A stretch of 64,000 nucleotides of DNA from Microbacterium sp. Leaf288 (GCF_001422925.1 NZ_LMNI01000010.1:602778-666777), one strand, 5' to 3'; shown: positions 44,268 to 53,396, counted from the stretch's first letter. Translations and numbers: made by a program. The notes: generated by a model not told the origin, from the letters alone.

Positions 44268-44965
44268 CGACACCCATCCGCGTCCTCCTGGTCGACGACC
44301 AGGAGCTCATCCGACTCGGCTTCCGTCTGGTGCTCGAGGCCGAACCGGACGTCGAGGTGGTCGGTGAGGCGGCCGACGGCGACGAGGCGCTGCGTGCGGT
44401 GGCCGCCCATGCACCGGATGTGGTGCTGATGGACATTCGGATGCCGCGCACCGACGGCATCGCGGCGACCCGGTCCATCGTCGCCGCACACCCGTCGACG
44501 CGCGTTCTCGTGCTCACCACGTTCGACCTCGACGAGTACGCCGTGGGAGCGCTCGATGCCGGCGCCAGCGGATTCCTCCTCAAGGATGCGCACCGCTCCG
44601 AGCTCACCGCGGCGATCCGCGCCGTGCATCGGGGCGACGCCGTGCTGGCGCCGTCGGTCACACGGCGGCTCATCGACCGGCTCCACGCGGCGCCGCCCGT
44701 CACGGAACCCCCGAGCCCGGCGGGCGACCCGACGGCCGAGCTCACCCAGCGCGAACGGGAGGTGTTCCTCGCGATCGCGCGCGGGATGAACAACGCCGAG
44801 ATCGCGGCCCATCTGTTCCTCAGCGAATCGACGGTGAAGACGCATGTCGGCCGCGTGCTGGCCAAGATCGGGGCGCGCGACCGGGTTCACGCAGTGATCC
44901 TCGCCCACCGTCATCGCCTGGTCGACGAGTCCGCGCCGCCCGACGGTGAGCGGTCCACAACCTGA
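44264..44965 (+). CDS. NarL/LuxR-type response regulator
   Basis: Regulator of 233 aa. Receiver domain: D11-D12, phosphorylation site D57 in VVLMDIRMPRTDG, and Lys in GFLLKDAHRSEL. The LuxR-type DNA-binding domain reads LTQREREVFLAIARGMNNAEIAAHLFLSESTVKTHVGRVLAKIG. The ATG at 44264 has GGAGGAG upstream and overlaps the kinase stop by 4 nt (ATGA). Likely target: the adjacent ABC operon (inference). The C-terminus ends in a short hydrophilic tail. Confidence 0.94.
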   Translation: MTTPIRVLLVDDQELIRLGFRLVLEAEPDVEVVGEAADGDEALRAVAAHAPDVVLMDIRMPRTDGIAATRSIVAAHPSTRVLVLTTFDLDEYAVGALDAGASGFLLKDAHRSELTAAIRAVHRGDAVLAPSVTRRLIDRLHAAPPVTEPPSPAGDPTAELTQREREVFLAIARGMNNAEIAAHLFLSESTVKTHVGRVLAKIGARDRVHAVILAHRHRLVDESAPPDGERSTT

Positions 44966-44998
44966 GCGCCGCCCAGGCTGAGCGCGTCCTCACCTCGT

Positions 44999-45004
44999 TA
45001 GGAT
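44999..45004 (+). promoter_or_regulatory. -10 element of the mscS-glbO operon
   Basis: TAGGAT followed by 7 nt and then the ATG at 45012: leaderless arrangement. Confidence 0.6.
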
Positions 45005-45011
45005 CGTGACG

Positions 45012-46121
45012 ATGATCAGCCTCCCCCTCGACACAACGACTCCCGACGAGCCGACCATCGCAGACATCGAGTTCTGGCAGCAGGTCGGCGATTTCTTCGT
45101 CAAGGCCGGCTGGAACCTGCTCACCGTCGCCGGCATCATCGTCGGCGCATTCATCCTCGCCTGGATCCTCCGCTTCGTGATCCACCGGGTCGTCAGCCGC
45201 ATCGTCAACGGCGCCAAGAACAAGGCGAACGTCGACGACACCCAGGCGCTCGAGCGGTCACCGCTCGCGTCGGTGCGGCTCGTCCAGCGCACGCGCACGC
45301 TCGGTTCGATCCTCGGCAACATCGTCAACGTGACGATCGTGATCATCGCGCTGCTGCTGATCATCAACGTGCTGGCGCCGACCGCTCTCGGATCGCTCAC
45401 GCTGCTCACCGCCGCCATCGGCGCCGGTCTCGGCTTCGGCGCGCAGAACATCGTGAAGGACGTGCTCAACGGGATCTTCATCGTGGCCGAGGATCAGGTG
45501 GGGATCGGCGACGTGGTCGACCTCGGACTGGCGACGGGCGTCGTCGAGTACGTGAGCGTCCGCGTCACGCACGTCCGCGACGTCAACGGCACCCTCTGGT
45601 ACGTGCGCAACGGCGAGATCCTGCGCATCGGCAACCTCTCGCAGGGCTGGTCGCGGGTCATCCTCGACCTCTCGGTGGCCACCGACTCCGACATCGGCGA
45701 GGTCGAGAAGGCGATGCTCGACACCGCCAAGGAACTCTCGAAGGATCCGAAGTGGCGCACGCGCATCCTCGAGCAGCCCGAGGTGTGGGGCCTCGAGTCG
45801 ATCTCGGGCGACGCGCTCGTCATCCGTCTCGTCATGAAGACCCGCGCGAACGCGAAGGACGACGTGGCACGCGAGCTGCGCATGCGGCTGAAGCACACGA
45901 TCGATGAGATGGGCATCACGCTGCCCGCCCTCACCGCGGTCATGCCGAGCGGCCTCGAGGGCGCTCAGCGTGTGCGCGGCGCCAACCCGCCCAAGACCAA
46001 GCCCACGCCGGTCGCTTCCACGCCGGAGCGTCCCGTGTGGAAGCCGAAGCGAACCCCCAAGAAGCCGTCGACACCGCCCACGGGCGACGAGTCCGGCCCG
46101 ACCACCGGAGGAACCCCATGA
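45012..46121 (+). CDS. MscS-type mechanosensitive channel
   Basis: Small-conductance mechanosensitive channel family protein of 369 aa. Hydrophobic segments lie near residues 35-55, 100-120 and 125-145; the pore-lining helix carries LLTAAIGAGLGFGAQNIVKDVLNGIFI, the MscS signature in Gly/Ala-rich form. The beta domain follows (VGIGDVVDLG, VRDVNGTLWYVRNGEI), then the alpha/beta cage domain to about residue 315. A Pro/Lys-rich tail of about 50 residues (KTKPTP, PKRTPKKPSTP) is not part of the family core. The ATG at 45012 follows TAGGAT by 7 nt. The stop overlaps the haemoglobin start by 4 nt. Confidence 0.92.
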   Translation: MISLPLDTTTPDEPTIADIEFWQQVGDFFVKAGWNLLTVAGIIVGAFILAWILRFVIHRVVSRIVNGAKNKANVDDTQALERSPLASVRLVQRTRTLGSILGNIVNVTIVIIALLLIINVLAPTALGSLTLLTAAIGAGLGFGAQNIVKDVLNGIFIVAEDQVGIGDVVDLGLATGVVEYVSVRVTHVRDVNGTLWYVRNGEILRIGNLSQGWSRVILDLSVATDSDIGEVEKAMLDTAKELSKDPKWRTRILEQPEVWGLESISGDALVIRLVMKTRANAKDDVARELRMRLKHTIDEMGITLPALTAVMPSGLEGAQRVRGANPPKTKPTPVASTPERPVWKPKRTPKKPSTPPTGDESGPTTGGTP

Positions 46122-46600
46122 CGGACCCGGCCACCCCGCTGAGCTTCTACGACGAGGTCGGCGGCCACGACACGTTCGTGCGGCTCGTCGACGCGTTCTA
46201 CCGCGGGGTCGCAGAGGACGAGGTCCTTCGCCCCATGTACCCCGAGGAGGACCTCGGCCCGGCGCAGGAGCGGCTCACGCTGTTCCTCGAGCAGTACTGG
46301 GGCGGTCCGACGACGTACAGCCAGGAGCGCGGGCACCCCCGGCTGCGCATGCGTCACGCGGCGTTCCACGTGGACCCCGACGCGCGCGACCGCTGGCTCG
46401 CGCACATGCGGGCCGCCGTGGACGAACTCCAGCTCCCGCCGCTGCACGAGGCCACCCTCTGGGATTACCTCCAGCGCGCCGCGTATGCCATGGTGAATAC
46501 CTTCGAGCCCTCGGGCATCGGACCCGCCGCAGGACCCCGGGCTGCGGCATCCATTCCCGTCACGGCGGCACCGCCGGCCGACACCGACCCCGCTCGCTGA
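46118..46600 (+). CDS. glbO: Truncated haemoglobin, group II (GlbO/trHbO type)
   Basis: Oxygen- and nitric-oxide-binding globin of 160 aa. The group II signature WGGPTTYSQERGHPRLRMRH is complete; H80 is the proximal haem ligand, Y28 matches Tyr B10, and W93 in RDRWLAHM matches Trp G8. The last 30 residues are Ala/Pro-rich and beyond the globin fold. The ATG at 46118 has GGAGGAA upstream and overlaps the mscS stop by 4 nt, so both are made from one mRNA. In mycobacteria GlbO is associated with membrane respiration; a similar role is inference. Confidence 0.94.
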   Translation: MTDPATPLSFYDEVGGHDTFVRLVDAFYRGVAEDEVLRPMYPEEDLGPAQERLTLFLEQYWGGPTTYSQERGHPRLRMRHAAFHVDPDARDRWLAHMRAAVDELQLPPLHEATLWDYLQRAAYAMVNTFEPSGIGPAAGPRAAASIPVTAAPPADTDPAR

Positions 46601-46639
46601 GCTTCGCCTCAGCCTCCCCTCGCCGACGAAGGAGTCGAC

Positions 46640-48298
46640 ATGCCCTCACACCACACCGACATCCTCGTCATCGGATGGGGACTCGCCGGTCTCGTCGCCA
46701 CCGCGGAGGCGGTCGCGGCAGGCAAGCGCGTGACGATCGTCGACCAGGAGCCCCGGTCGAATCTCGGCGGGCAGGCGTGGTGGTCGTTCGGCGGCCTCTT
46801 CTTCATCGATTCGCCCGAGCAGCGACGCCTCGGCATCCGCGACTCGCTCGAGCTCGCCCGGCAGGACTGGTTCGGCAACGCCGGGTTCGACCGCGACGAG
46901 GATCTCTGGCCCCGACGCTGGGCCGAGGCCTACCTGCAGTTCGCGCACGAGGAGAAGCGCGCGTGGCTGCGCGAGAAGGGCGTCGGCTTCTTCCCGATCG
47001 TCGGCTGGGCGGAGCGAGGCGGATACACCGCGACAGGTCCGGGCAACTCGGTGCCGCGCTTCCACATCACGTGGGGCACCGGGCCCGGGATCGTGGCGCC
47101 GTTCCAGGCGGCTGTGGAAGCCGGTGAGGCCGACGGCCGCGTGACGATCCTCCCCCGCCATCGCGTCACCTCTCTCACCGTCGACGGTGGCATCGTCACG
47201 GGCGCGGCCGGTGACGTCCTGGCTCCGTCCGGCGCCGCGCGCGGCGTCGCGAGCTCGCGCGAAGTCGTCGACACCTTCGAGGTCACGGCGGACGCGACGA
47301 TCGTCTCGTCCGGAGGCATCGGGGGCAACCACGACCTCGTGCGCCAGTGGTGGCCCGAGCGCCTCGGCACTCCCCCCGCGACGATGGTGACCGGCGTTCC
47401 GGCGTACGTCGACGGCTCGATGCAGCCCGTGTCGGCGGCCGCGGGCGCGCGCCTGATCAACGGCGACCGCATGTGGCACTACGTCGAGGGCATCCAGAAC
47501 TGGGATCCGATCTGGCCGGATCACGGCATCCGCATCCTTCCCGGGCCTTCGTCGGTGTGGCTCGATGCGACGGGCAATCGCCTGCCGGTGCCGCTCTTCC
47601 CCGGGTTCGACACATTGGGCACGCTCGCACACCTGCGCGCCACTGGGCACGACCACTCATGGTTCGTGCTGTCGCAGAAGATCATCGAGAAGGAGTTCAC
47701 GCTCTCCGGCAGCGAGCAGAACCCCGACCTCACCGGCAAGGACGTCAAGCTCCTCGCGAAATCCCGCCTCGGAAAGGGCGCCGCCGGTCCCGTGCAGGCG
47801 TTCATGGATCACGGCGCCGACTTCGTCGTGCGCGACAGCCTCGACGACCTCATCGCGGGCATGCAGGCGCTCCCCGGCGGCGACGTGCTCGACGCCGACC
47901 GCGTGCGGTTCGAGGTCGAGGCTCGCGACCGTGAGATCGACAACGACTTCACCAAGGACGCCCAGATCGCGATGCTGCGCTCGGCGCGCGCGTTCCGCGG
48001 CGACCGCCTCATCCGCACCGCGAGCCCGCACCGCATCCTCGACCCCAAGTCCGGGCCGCTCATCGCCGTGAAGCTGCACGTGCTCACCCGAAAGTCCCTG
48101 GGCGGCATCGAGACCGACCTGTCGGGCCGCGCCCTCGGTGCCGGCGGCGAGCCCGTTCCCGGCCTGTACGCCGCGGGCGAGGCGAGCGGATTCGGCGGCG
48201 GCGGCATCCACGGCTATCGCGCCCTCGAGGGCACTTTCGTCGGCGGATGCCTCTTCTCGGGGCGGGTCGCCGGGCGCGCGGCGGCGGCGGCCGTGTGA
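46640..48298 (+). CDS. FAD-binding dehydrogenase (fumarate reductase/KstD-like)
   Basis: Flavoprotein of 552 aa. The N-terminal dinucleotide fold has IGWGLAG near 11-17, followed by VTIVDQEPRSNLGGQAWWSFGG, typical of FAD_binding_2 proteins. The C-terminal part has VPGLYAAGEASGFGGGGIHGYRALEGTFVGG, the second FAD contact. No haem-binding motif or signal peptide is present. The family includes 3-ketosteroid dehydrogenases and many putative dehydrogenases; the substrate is not readable. The ATG at 46640 has GAAGGAG 6 nt upstream. It follows glbO by 39 nt and could be co-transcribed. Confidence 0.88.
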   Translation: MPSHHTDILVIGWGLAGLVATAEAVAAGKRVTIVDQEPRSNLGGQAWWSFGGLFFIDSPEQRRLGIRDSLELARQDWFGNAGFDRDEDLWPRRWAEAYLQFAHEEKRAWLREKGVGFFPIVGWAERGGYTATGPGNSVPRFHITWGTGPGIVAPFQAAVEAGEADGRVTILPRHRVTSLTVDGGIVTGAAGDVLAPSGAARGVASSREVVDTFEVTADATIVSSGGIGGNHDLVRQWWPERLGTPPATMVTGVPAYVDGSMQPVSAAAGARLINGDRMWHYVEGIQNWDPIWPDHGIRILPGPSSVWLDATGNRLPVPLFPGFDTLGTLAHLRATGHDHSWFVLSQKIIEKEFTLSGSEQNPDLTGKDVKLLAKSRLGKGAAGPVQAFMDHGADFVVRDSLDDLIAGMQALPGGDVLDADRVRFEVEARDREIDNDFTKDAQIAMLRSARAFRGDRLIRTASPHRILDPKSGPLIAVKLHVLTRKSLGGIETDLSGRALGAGGEPVPGLYAAGEASGFGGGGIHGYRALEGTFVGGCLFSGRVAGRAAAAAV

Positions 48299-48313
48299 CC
48301 GCGAGGGTCGGGC

Positions 48314-48991
48314 TCAGCTCGCGGAGGATCCCGTACGACGCACGGCGGTGAGTCCGCTCGCCACCGGTCCACGCACCAGCACATGCCCGCGGCTGAGGCT
48401 CACTCGCGTCCACGGTCCGCTGGCGAAGACCCGAGCGGTCTCGCCGCCGCTGATGAAGCCGAGGCTCAGAGCTGCGAACGCGACGCCGAGCGGCAGACCT
48501 CCCAGCTCGTCATCGGGCGCGCCCCACACGGCGGCACGGACGGTGCGCACCACGTCCTCGCCGGCGTCCGTCGGCACCGTGTCGGCGACGCGGGCGATCC
48601 CCCCTTGGGCTTTGGCGGCGAGCGTCGAGGCCTCGATGCCGGGCCGCGCGTCCCAGCCGCTGCGCGGCGGGGTGATGCCCGCCCAGGCGGGCGACAGGGC
48701 GGTCTCGGGAAGCGAGAGCGCGCGCGGATCATCGGCGGTCGCAGACAGGGCGGATGCCTCGACCACGAGGTCGCACACGAGCTCGGGGTCCGCGTTCAGC
48801 GATCGGAGCGCAAGGACGGTCGGGGTCGGATCCCCGAAGCCGCGCGGTGCGAGCGGTGCCGCAGTCATCGCCAGGATCCCGCCGGAGGCCTGCAGCCGCA
48901 CGCCCTCGACGGTGAAGCGCGCTGCCCGACCCGCGAAGGTGAGGGCGTCGGCGGCGGACTCGGGATCGGCGAGCAACAGGCGCGGTGACAT
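48314..48991 (-). CDS. Conserved-looking hypothetical protein, 225 aa
   Basis: I do not recognise a family. The protein is soluble, Ala/Leu/Gly-rich, with alternating strands and helices, no signal peptide and no membrane segment. Stretches such as AAPLAPRGFGDPTPTVLALRSLN and VRTVRAAVWGAPDDELGGLPLGVAFAALSLGFI look structured, not random. The ATG at 48991 is preceded by TAGCTT (49005-49000) with 8 nt between, and by AGAGGG as a possible ribosome-binding site. It converges with the flavoprotein gene (15-nt gap) and diverges from the thioesterase gene. Codon bias matches neighbours, so it is probably real. Confidence 0.7.
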   Translation of the reverse strand: MSPRLLLADPESAADALTFAGRAARFTVEGVRLQASGGILAMTAAPLAPRGFGDPTPTVLALRSLNADPELVCDLVVEASALSATADDPRALSLPETALSPAWAGITPPRSGWDARPGIEASTLAAKAQGGIARVADTVPTDAGEDVVRTVRAAVWGAPDDELGGLPLGVAFAALSLGFISGGETARVFASGPWTRVSLSRGHVLVRGPVASGLTAVRRTGSSAS

Positions 48992-49049
48992 CGCCCTCTA
49001 AGCTACCAAGCGGACCGACGGGCGGCCGCCGCCCCGGAGAGGAGCACCC

Positions 49050-49964
49050 GTGGATGCCGAGCCGAACGCCGAGACCGTGCCGGAGAAGGACCCGGTCGCG
49101 TCGATGCTGTCGGTGATCGATCTGAGCGCGTCCGACGCGCGCACCACGGAGGACATCTTCACCGGCGCATCGCAGTCGATGCCGCTCGGGCGCGTCTACG
49201 GCGGCCAGGTGCTCGCGCAGTCCATCGTCGCCGCGTCGCGCACGATCCCCGAAGAGCGCATCGTGCACTCGATGCACGGGTACTTCCTCCGCCCCGGCGA
49301 CTCGGCGAAGGGCATCACGTTCTCGGTGGATCGCATCCACGACGGCCGTTCGTTCTCGACCCGGCGCACGCAGGCGTTCCAGGAGGGAGTCCCGATCTTC
49401 TCGATGATCGCGTCCTTCCAGGACGAGGACCCGGGGCTCGAGCATCAGGAGCCGATGCCGGAAGGCGTGCCCGCGCCCGAGGACCTCCCCGACATCGAGT
49501 CGCACCTCGGCGGCCTGCATCCGATGTCCAAGCGGCTCTTCACCGATCGACCCGTGGATCTTCGGCACGTTCCGGCGCCGATCTATGTCACGGCGGACGC
49601 CGAGAAGGCGCCGCGCCAGGCGGTCTGGATGCGCGTGCGCCGCCCGATTCCGGACGACCCCGCGATCCACCGCGCCGCGCTCGCGTACCTGAGCGACCTG
49701 ACCATCCAGGAGTCGATCCTGCGCGCACACGGCGTCTCGTGGGCGACGCCGGGTCTGAAGGTCGCGAGCCTCGACCACGCCATGTGGTGGCATCGGTTCG
49801 GCCGCGTGGACGAATGGATGCTGTACGTCCAGGAGTCCCCGAGCGCCCGCGGTGGCCGGGGCCTGGCGTCAGGACGGATCTACGCCGCTGACGGCACCCT
49901 GCTGGCCAGCGTCGCCCAGGAGATCATGATCCGGGTTCCCGGGGCCGGCGGCGACGCCGGCTGA
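49050..49964 (+). CDS. tesB: Acyl-CoA thioesterase II (TesB-like)
   Basis: Hydrolyses acyl-CoA to free acid and CoA; 304 aa, the normal TesB length, built from two hot-dog domains. Landmarks are RVYGGQVLAQSIVAASRT in the first domain, HSMHGYFLRPGD, RIHDGRSFSTRRTQAFQEG, and in the second domain ASLDHAMWWHRFGRVDEWMLYVQESPSARGGRGLASGRIYAADG with the catalytic Asp, Thr/Ser and Gln region. The GTG at 49050 has GAGAGGAG 7 nt upstream. It is a single gene, convergent with the small thioesterase gene at 49978-50490. Confidence 0.94.
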   Translation: MDAEPNAETVPEKDPVASMLSVIDLSASDARTTEDIFTGASQSMPLGRVYGGQVLAQSIVAASRTIPEERIVHSMHGYFLRPGDSAKGITFSVDRIHDGRSFSTRRTQAFQEGVPIFSMIASFQDEDPGLEHQEPMPEGVPAPEDLPDIESHLGGLHPMSKRLFTDRPVDLRHVPAPIYVTADAEKAPRQAVWMRVRRPIPDDPAIHRAALAYLSDLTIQESILRAHGVSWATPGLKVASLDHAMWWHRFGRVDEWMLYVQESPSARGGRGLASGRIYAADGTLLASVAQEIMIRVPGAGGDAG

Positions 49965-49977
49965 GTCGGTCGGCCGG

Positions 49978-50490
49978 TCAGCGCCGGTGGGCGTAGTGGA
50001 TCGGCTCGCCGACGTAGGGCCCCCACGCCGCGCGCTCCTCGCCCGTGAGCCGGAGCGGGCGCCCGGTCTCGGCATCCACTTTCACGATGACCGTGGTGGC
50101 GCGTGCGTACAGCGTTCGACCGCCGGCAGCGGACTCGACCGGGCTGTAGACCTCGTAGCAGACCTCGATGCTCGACCCGCCCAGCTTGCCGAACCACATC
50201 TGCACGTCGAGCGGATGCCGCTGATACGGGACCGGCGCCAGGTACTCGATCTCCTGCCGGGCGATGAGCGTCAGCATCCCGCTGAAGATGCTCGAGTCCA
50301 GCACCGCCGTCGACGGAGCGTCCTCGCCGGGCTCGGGTAGCCAGAACGCTCGCACCCGGGCCTCTTCGAGCAGCTTCAGCATCGACGTGTTGTTGACGTG
50401 GTTGAATGCGTCGAGGTCTCCCCATCGCAGGTGGATGGGGATGTGCAGGCGGCGGTCGCCGGCCGTGGCTGCGACCGCCGCGTCGCCCAT
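49978..50490 (-). CDS. 4HBT-type acyl-CoA thioesterase
   Basis: Single hot-dog thioesterase of 170 aa. The active-site motif RWGDLDAFNHVNNTSMLKLLEEAR, with the catalytic Asp and the NHVNN loop on the long helix, places it in the 4-hydroxybenzoyl-CoA thioesterase/FadM group. IEYLAPVPYQRHPLDVQMW and ATTVIVKVDAETGRPLRL are typical later strands. The ATG at 50490 lies 1 nt after the ettA stop, so it is translated from the ettA transcript. A GTG two codons upstream overlaps ettA and is less likely. The physiological acyl-CoA is unknown. Confidence 0.9.
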   Translation of the reverse strand: MGDAAVAATAGDRRLHIPIHLRWGDLDAFNHVNNTSMLKLLEEARVRAFWLPEPGEDAPSTAVLDSSIFSGMLTLIARQEIEYLAPVPYQRHPLDVQMWFGKLGGSSIEVCYEVYSPVESAAGGRTLYARATTVIVKVDAETGRPLRLTGEERAAWGPYVGEPIHYAHRR

Positions 50491-50491
50491 C

Positions 50492-52171
50492 TCAGTCACG
50501 CGTGAGCTTGCGGTACGCGGTGCGGTGCGGACGCGCCGCCTCCGCACCCAGGCGCTCGACCTTGTTCGCCTCGTACGCCTCGAAGTTGCCCTCGAACCAG
50601 TACCACTTGTCGGGGTTCTCGTCGGTGCCTTCGTAGGCGAGGATGTGGGTCGCGATGCGGTCGAGGAACCAGCGGTCGTGCGTGATGACCACCGCACACC
50701 CGGGGAACTCGAGCAGCGCGTTCTCGAGCGACTGGAGGGTCTCGACGTCGAGGTCGTTCGTCGGCTCGTCGAGGAGCAGCAGGTTGCCGCCCTCCTTGAG
50801 CGTGAGCGCGAGGTTGAGGCGGTTGCGCTCACCGCCGGAGAGCACTCCGGCCTTCTTCTGCTGATCAGGACCCTTGAACCCGAACTTCGACACATACGCG
50901 CGCGAGGGGATCTCGGTCTTGCCGACCGTGATGATGTCGAGCCCGTCCGACACGACCTCCCACAGCGTCTTGTTGGGGTCGATGTTGGCCCGCGACTGGT
51001 CGACGTAGCTGATCTTGACCGTCTCGCCCACCTTGAGGTCGCCGCCGTCGAGGGGCTCGAGCCCCACGATGGTCTTGAAGAGCGTCGTCTTTCCCACGCC
51101 GTTCGGGCCGATGACTCCGACGATGCCGTTCGGCGGGAGCGTGAAGCTCAGCCCGTCGATGAGCGAGCGGCCGTCGAAGCCCTTCTGCAGCTTCTTCGCG
51201 TCGATCACGACGCTGCCCAGGCGCGGCCCGGGCGGGATCGTGATCTCCTCGAAGTCGAGCTTGCGCGTGCGGTCGGCCTCGGCCGCCATCTCCTCGTAGC
51301 GCGCGAGACGCGCCTTGGACTTGGCCTGGCGCCCCTTCTGGTTGGAGCGCACCCACTCCAGCTCCTCAGCGAGGCGCTTGGCGAGCTTGGCGTCCTTCTT
51401 GCCCTGGATGGCGAGACGCTCCGCCTTCTTCTCCAGGTAGGTCGAGTAGTTGCCCTCGTAGCCGATGAGGCGCCCGCGGTCGACCTCGGCGATCCACTCG
51501 GCCACGTTGTCGAGGAAGTACCGGTCGTGGGTGATCGCGATGACGGCGCCGGCATACTTCTGCAGGTGCTGCTCGAGCCACAGCACGCTCTCGGCGTCGA
51601 GGTGGTTCGTGGGCTCGTCGAGCAGCAGCAGGTCGGGCTTCTGCAGCAGGAGCTTGGTCAGCGCGACACGGCGCTTCTCACCGCCCGAGAGCGGGCCGAT
51701 CTGGGCGTCGCCCGGCGGCGTGCGCAGCGCGTCCATCGCCTGCTCGAGCTGGGAGTCGAGATCCCAGGCGTCGGCGGCGTCGATCTCTTCCTGCAGCACG
51801 CCCATCTCGGCCAGAAGTGCGTCGAAGTCGGCGTCGGGATCTGCCATGAGGCCCGAGATCTCGTTGAACCGGTCGACCTTCGCCTTGATCGCGATGCCGT
51901 CCTGAATGTTCTCGAGGACCGTCTTGGTCTCGTCGAGCTCGGGCTCCTGCATCAGGATGCCGACCGTGAAGCCGGGGCTCAGCTTCGCCTCGCCGTTGGA
52001 CGGCGTGTCGAGCCCGGCCATGATCTTCAGGATCGTCGACTTTCCGGCGCCGTTGGGGCCGACCATGCCGATCTTCGCACCGGGGAGGAACGCCATCGTG
52101 ACGTCGTCGAGGATCAGCTTGTCGCCGACGGCCTTACGGGCGCGGACCATCGAGTAGATGTACTCAGCCAT
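50492..52171 (-). CDS. ettA: Energy-dependent translational throttle protein EttA (ABC-F)
   Basis: Ribosome-associated ABC-F ATPase of 559 aa that gates the first elongation steps according to ATP level. Two nucleotide-binding domains are present: Walker A GPNGAGKST near 39-47 and GPNGVGKTT near 350-358, each with LSGGE and an LLLLDEPTNxLD Walker B. The linker carries the charged P-site tRNA-interaction motif region WVRSNQKGRQAKSKARLARYEE, and the arm domain lies after the first Walker A. There is no membrane segment. The ATG at 52171 has AGGAG upstream, and TAGGCT (52218-52213) is a likely -10. The small thioesterase gene follows directly. Confidence 0.95.
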   Translation of the reverse strand: MAEYIYSMVRARKAVGDKLILDDVTMAFLPGAKIGMVGPNGAGKSTILKIMAGLDTPSNGEAKLSPGFTVGILMQEPELDETKTVLENIQDGIAIKAKVDRFNEISGLMADPDADFDALLAEMGVLQEEIDAADAWDLDSQLEQAMDALRTPPGDAQIGPLSGGEKRRVALTKLLLQKPDLLLLDEPTNHLDAESVLWLEQHLQKYAGAVIAITHDRYFLDNVAEWIAEVDRGRLIGYEGNYSTYLEKKAERLAIQGKKDAKLAKRLAEELEWVRSNQKGRQAKSKARLARYEEMAAEADRTRKLDFEEITIPPGPRLGSVVIDAKKLQKGFDGRSLIDGLSFTLPPNGIVGVIGPNGVGKTTLFKTIVGLEPLDGGDLKVGETVKISYVDQSRANIDPNKTLWEVVSDGLDIITVGKTEIPSRAYVSKFGFKGPDQQKKAGVLSGGERNRLNLALTLKEGGNLLLLDEPTNDLDVETLQSLENALLEFPGCAVVITHDRWFLDRIATHILAYEGTDENPDKWYWFEGNFEAYEANKVERLGAEAARPHRTAYRKLTRD

Positions 52172-52283
52172 GCGGGTTTCTGTTCTCCTTGGACTTCAGA
52201 CGTCAGCGTCCCAGCCTACCGGGCGACGCGACGAGCGGCGTGAGCCGACTCACGTCCGTCATGGTGTGAGCGGCGGTCGGACC

Positions 52284-52811
52284 TCACCAGTCGATGGGCC
52301 GCGTCTGCCCGACGAGGCAGGTCCCCTCGGCGAGCACCGGCACCACGACGGTGACCGGGTCACCCGTCGCCGGGCCCACCTGGCCGATCAGGCACTGATC
52401 GTTCCAGCGCACCGAGAACTGGATGCTCTCGGCGGGATTGCCCACCGTCGACTGATCCTGGGTCACCTGCATCGCGGCCTTGTCGAACCCCGCCGCAGTG
52501 AGCGCATCGATGTACGCCCGCCCGGTCACCCGGGCGTCCGTCGCCCACACCGCCGCGGTGACCGACGAGAACAGCGGGAGGTTGTCGTCCGCGGTCCCGT
52601 CCGGCACGAGCGTGGGCTCGGCCGGCGTCGTCGGCGTTGCGCTCGGGCTCGGGGCGCCGTCGGTGGGGGTTGCAGTGGGGGTCGGTGTCGCCTCCGGGGC
52701 GCCGGGGCTGCACGCCGTGAGCACCCCGACGAGCGCAACGGTCAGGATCACCCGTGCGGCGCGCAGTGAACGGACATCGAAGCGAGCGCGGGGCGGGAGG
52801 TCTCGGGCCAC
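52284..52811 (-). CDS. DUF6993 lipoprotein
   Basis: Secreted lipoprotein of 175 aa and unknown function. A basic start (RARFDVRSLRAAR) and hydrophobic segment end in the lipobox LTAC with C34. A Thr/Pro-rich linker of about 35 residues (TPTPTATPT, SPSATPTTP) leads to a compact domain with QDQSTVGNPAESIQFSVRW and DQCLIGQVGPATG, the DUF6993 pattern; its two Cys probably form a disulfide. The GTG at 52811 is chosen because TAAACT (52823-52818) lies 6 nt upstream, a leaderless arrangement. It stands alone between ettA and the SSB gene on the same strand. Confidence 0.87.
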   Translation of the reverse strand: MARDLPPRARFDVRSLRAARVILTVALVGVLTACSPGAPEATPTPTATPTDGAPSPSATPTTPAEPTLVPDGTADDNLPLFSSVTAAVWATDARVTGRAYIDALTAAGFDKAAMQVTQDQSTVGNPAESIQFSVRWNDQCLIGQVGPATGDPVTVVVPVLAEGTCLVGQTRPIDW

Positions 52812-52853
52812 GGGGAGAGTTTAGGGCCGCCGGCCCCGCGCAAGCTGAACGCC

Positions 52854-53396
52854 TCAGAAGGGCGCCTCCACGCCGTCCGTCGACGGGTCGTCCCCCGCCC
52901 CGACAGCGACGAGCATCGGCCTCGCGGCCGGTTCGACCTCGCCCGCAGGCCCACCATCGATCCCGGGGGCCGCCCACGCGTCGGCGCCCACGGGAGTCGA
53001 CCGCGCCGGTGCGACGTCGATCGTCGCGCTGCGGGAATCCTTCACGAACGTCGTCGTCCCCCAGAGCAGGTCGTGCCCGATCGCCTCCGCGTCGATCTCG
53101 ATCGCCGTGCCACGACGCGTGCCGTTGTCCCATTCCCGCAGCCGGAGGCGGCCCGTGAGGATCACCCGATCTCCCTTCTGCAAGGACTGGTGAGCATGGT
53201 CGGCCAGCGAACGGAACACCGACACGGTGTACCAGTTCGTCCCGGCGTCGGTCCAGGCTTCCGCTTCGCGGTCGTAGCGGCGCTGGCCGCTCGCGACACG
53301 GAAGGTGGTGATCGGCACCCCGGCCGGCGTCCGTTTCAACTCCGGAGGTGTCGCCACGTTGCCGGTGATCGTGATGGTGTCGCCTCTGTCGCTCAT
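52854..53396 (-). CDS. ssb: Single-stranded DNA-binding protein paralogue
   Basis: OB-fold protein of 180 aa. The SSB core is clear: ITITGNVATPPELKRTPAGVPITTFRVAS, then NWYTVSVFRSLADHAHQSLQKGDRVILTGRLRLREWDNGTRRGTAIEIDAEAIGHDLLWG. After about residue 115 the tail is variable, and it ends GVEAPF without the acidic DDDIPF-type tip that recruits repair partners. It is therefore probably a second SSB, not the replicative one near rpsF, which is outside the window. The ATG at 53396 has AGAGGA upstream. Regulation may involve the inverted repeat at 53435-53467. Confidence 0.88.
   Translation of the reverse strand: MSDRGDTITITGNVATPPELKRTPAGVPITTFRVASGQRRYDREAEAWTDAGTNWYTVSVFRSLADHAHQSLQKGDRVILTGRLRLREWDNGTRRGTAIEIDAEAIGHDLLWGTTTFVKDSRSATIDVAPARSTPVGADAWAAPGIDGGPAGEVEPAARPMLVAVGAGDDPSTDGVEAPF

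Noticed and set aside
50264..52243. 659-codon open frame opposite ettA
   Set aside because: Antisense shadow of a well-conserved ABC-F gene; no ribosome-binding site.
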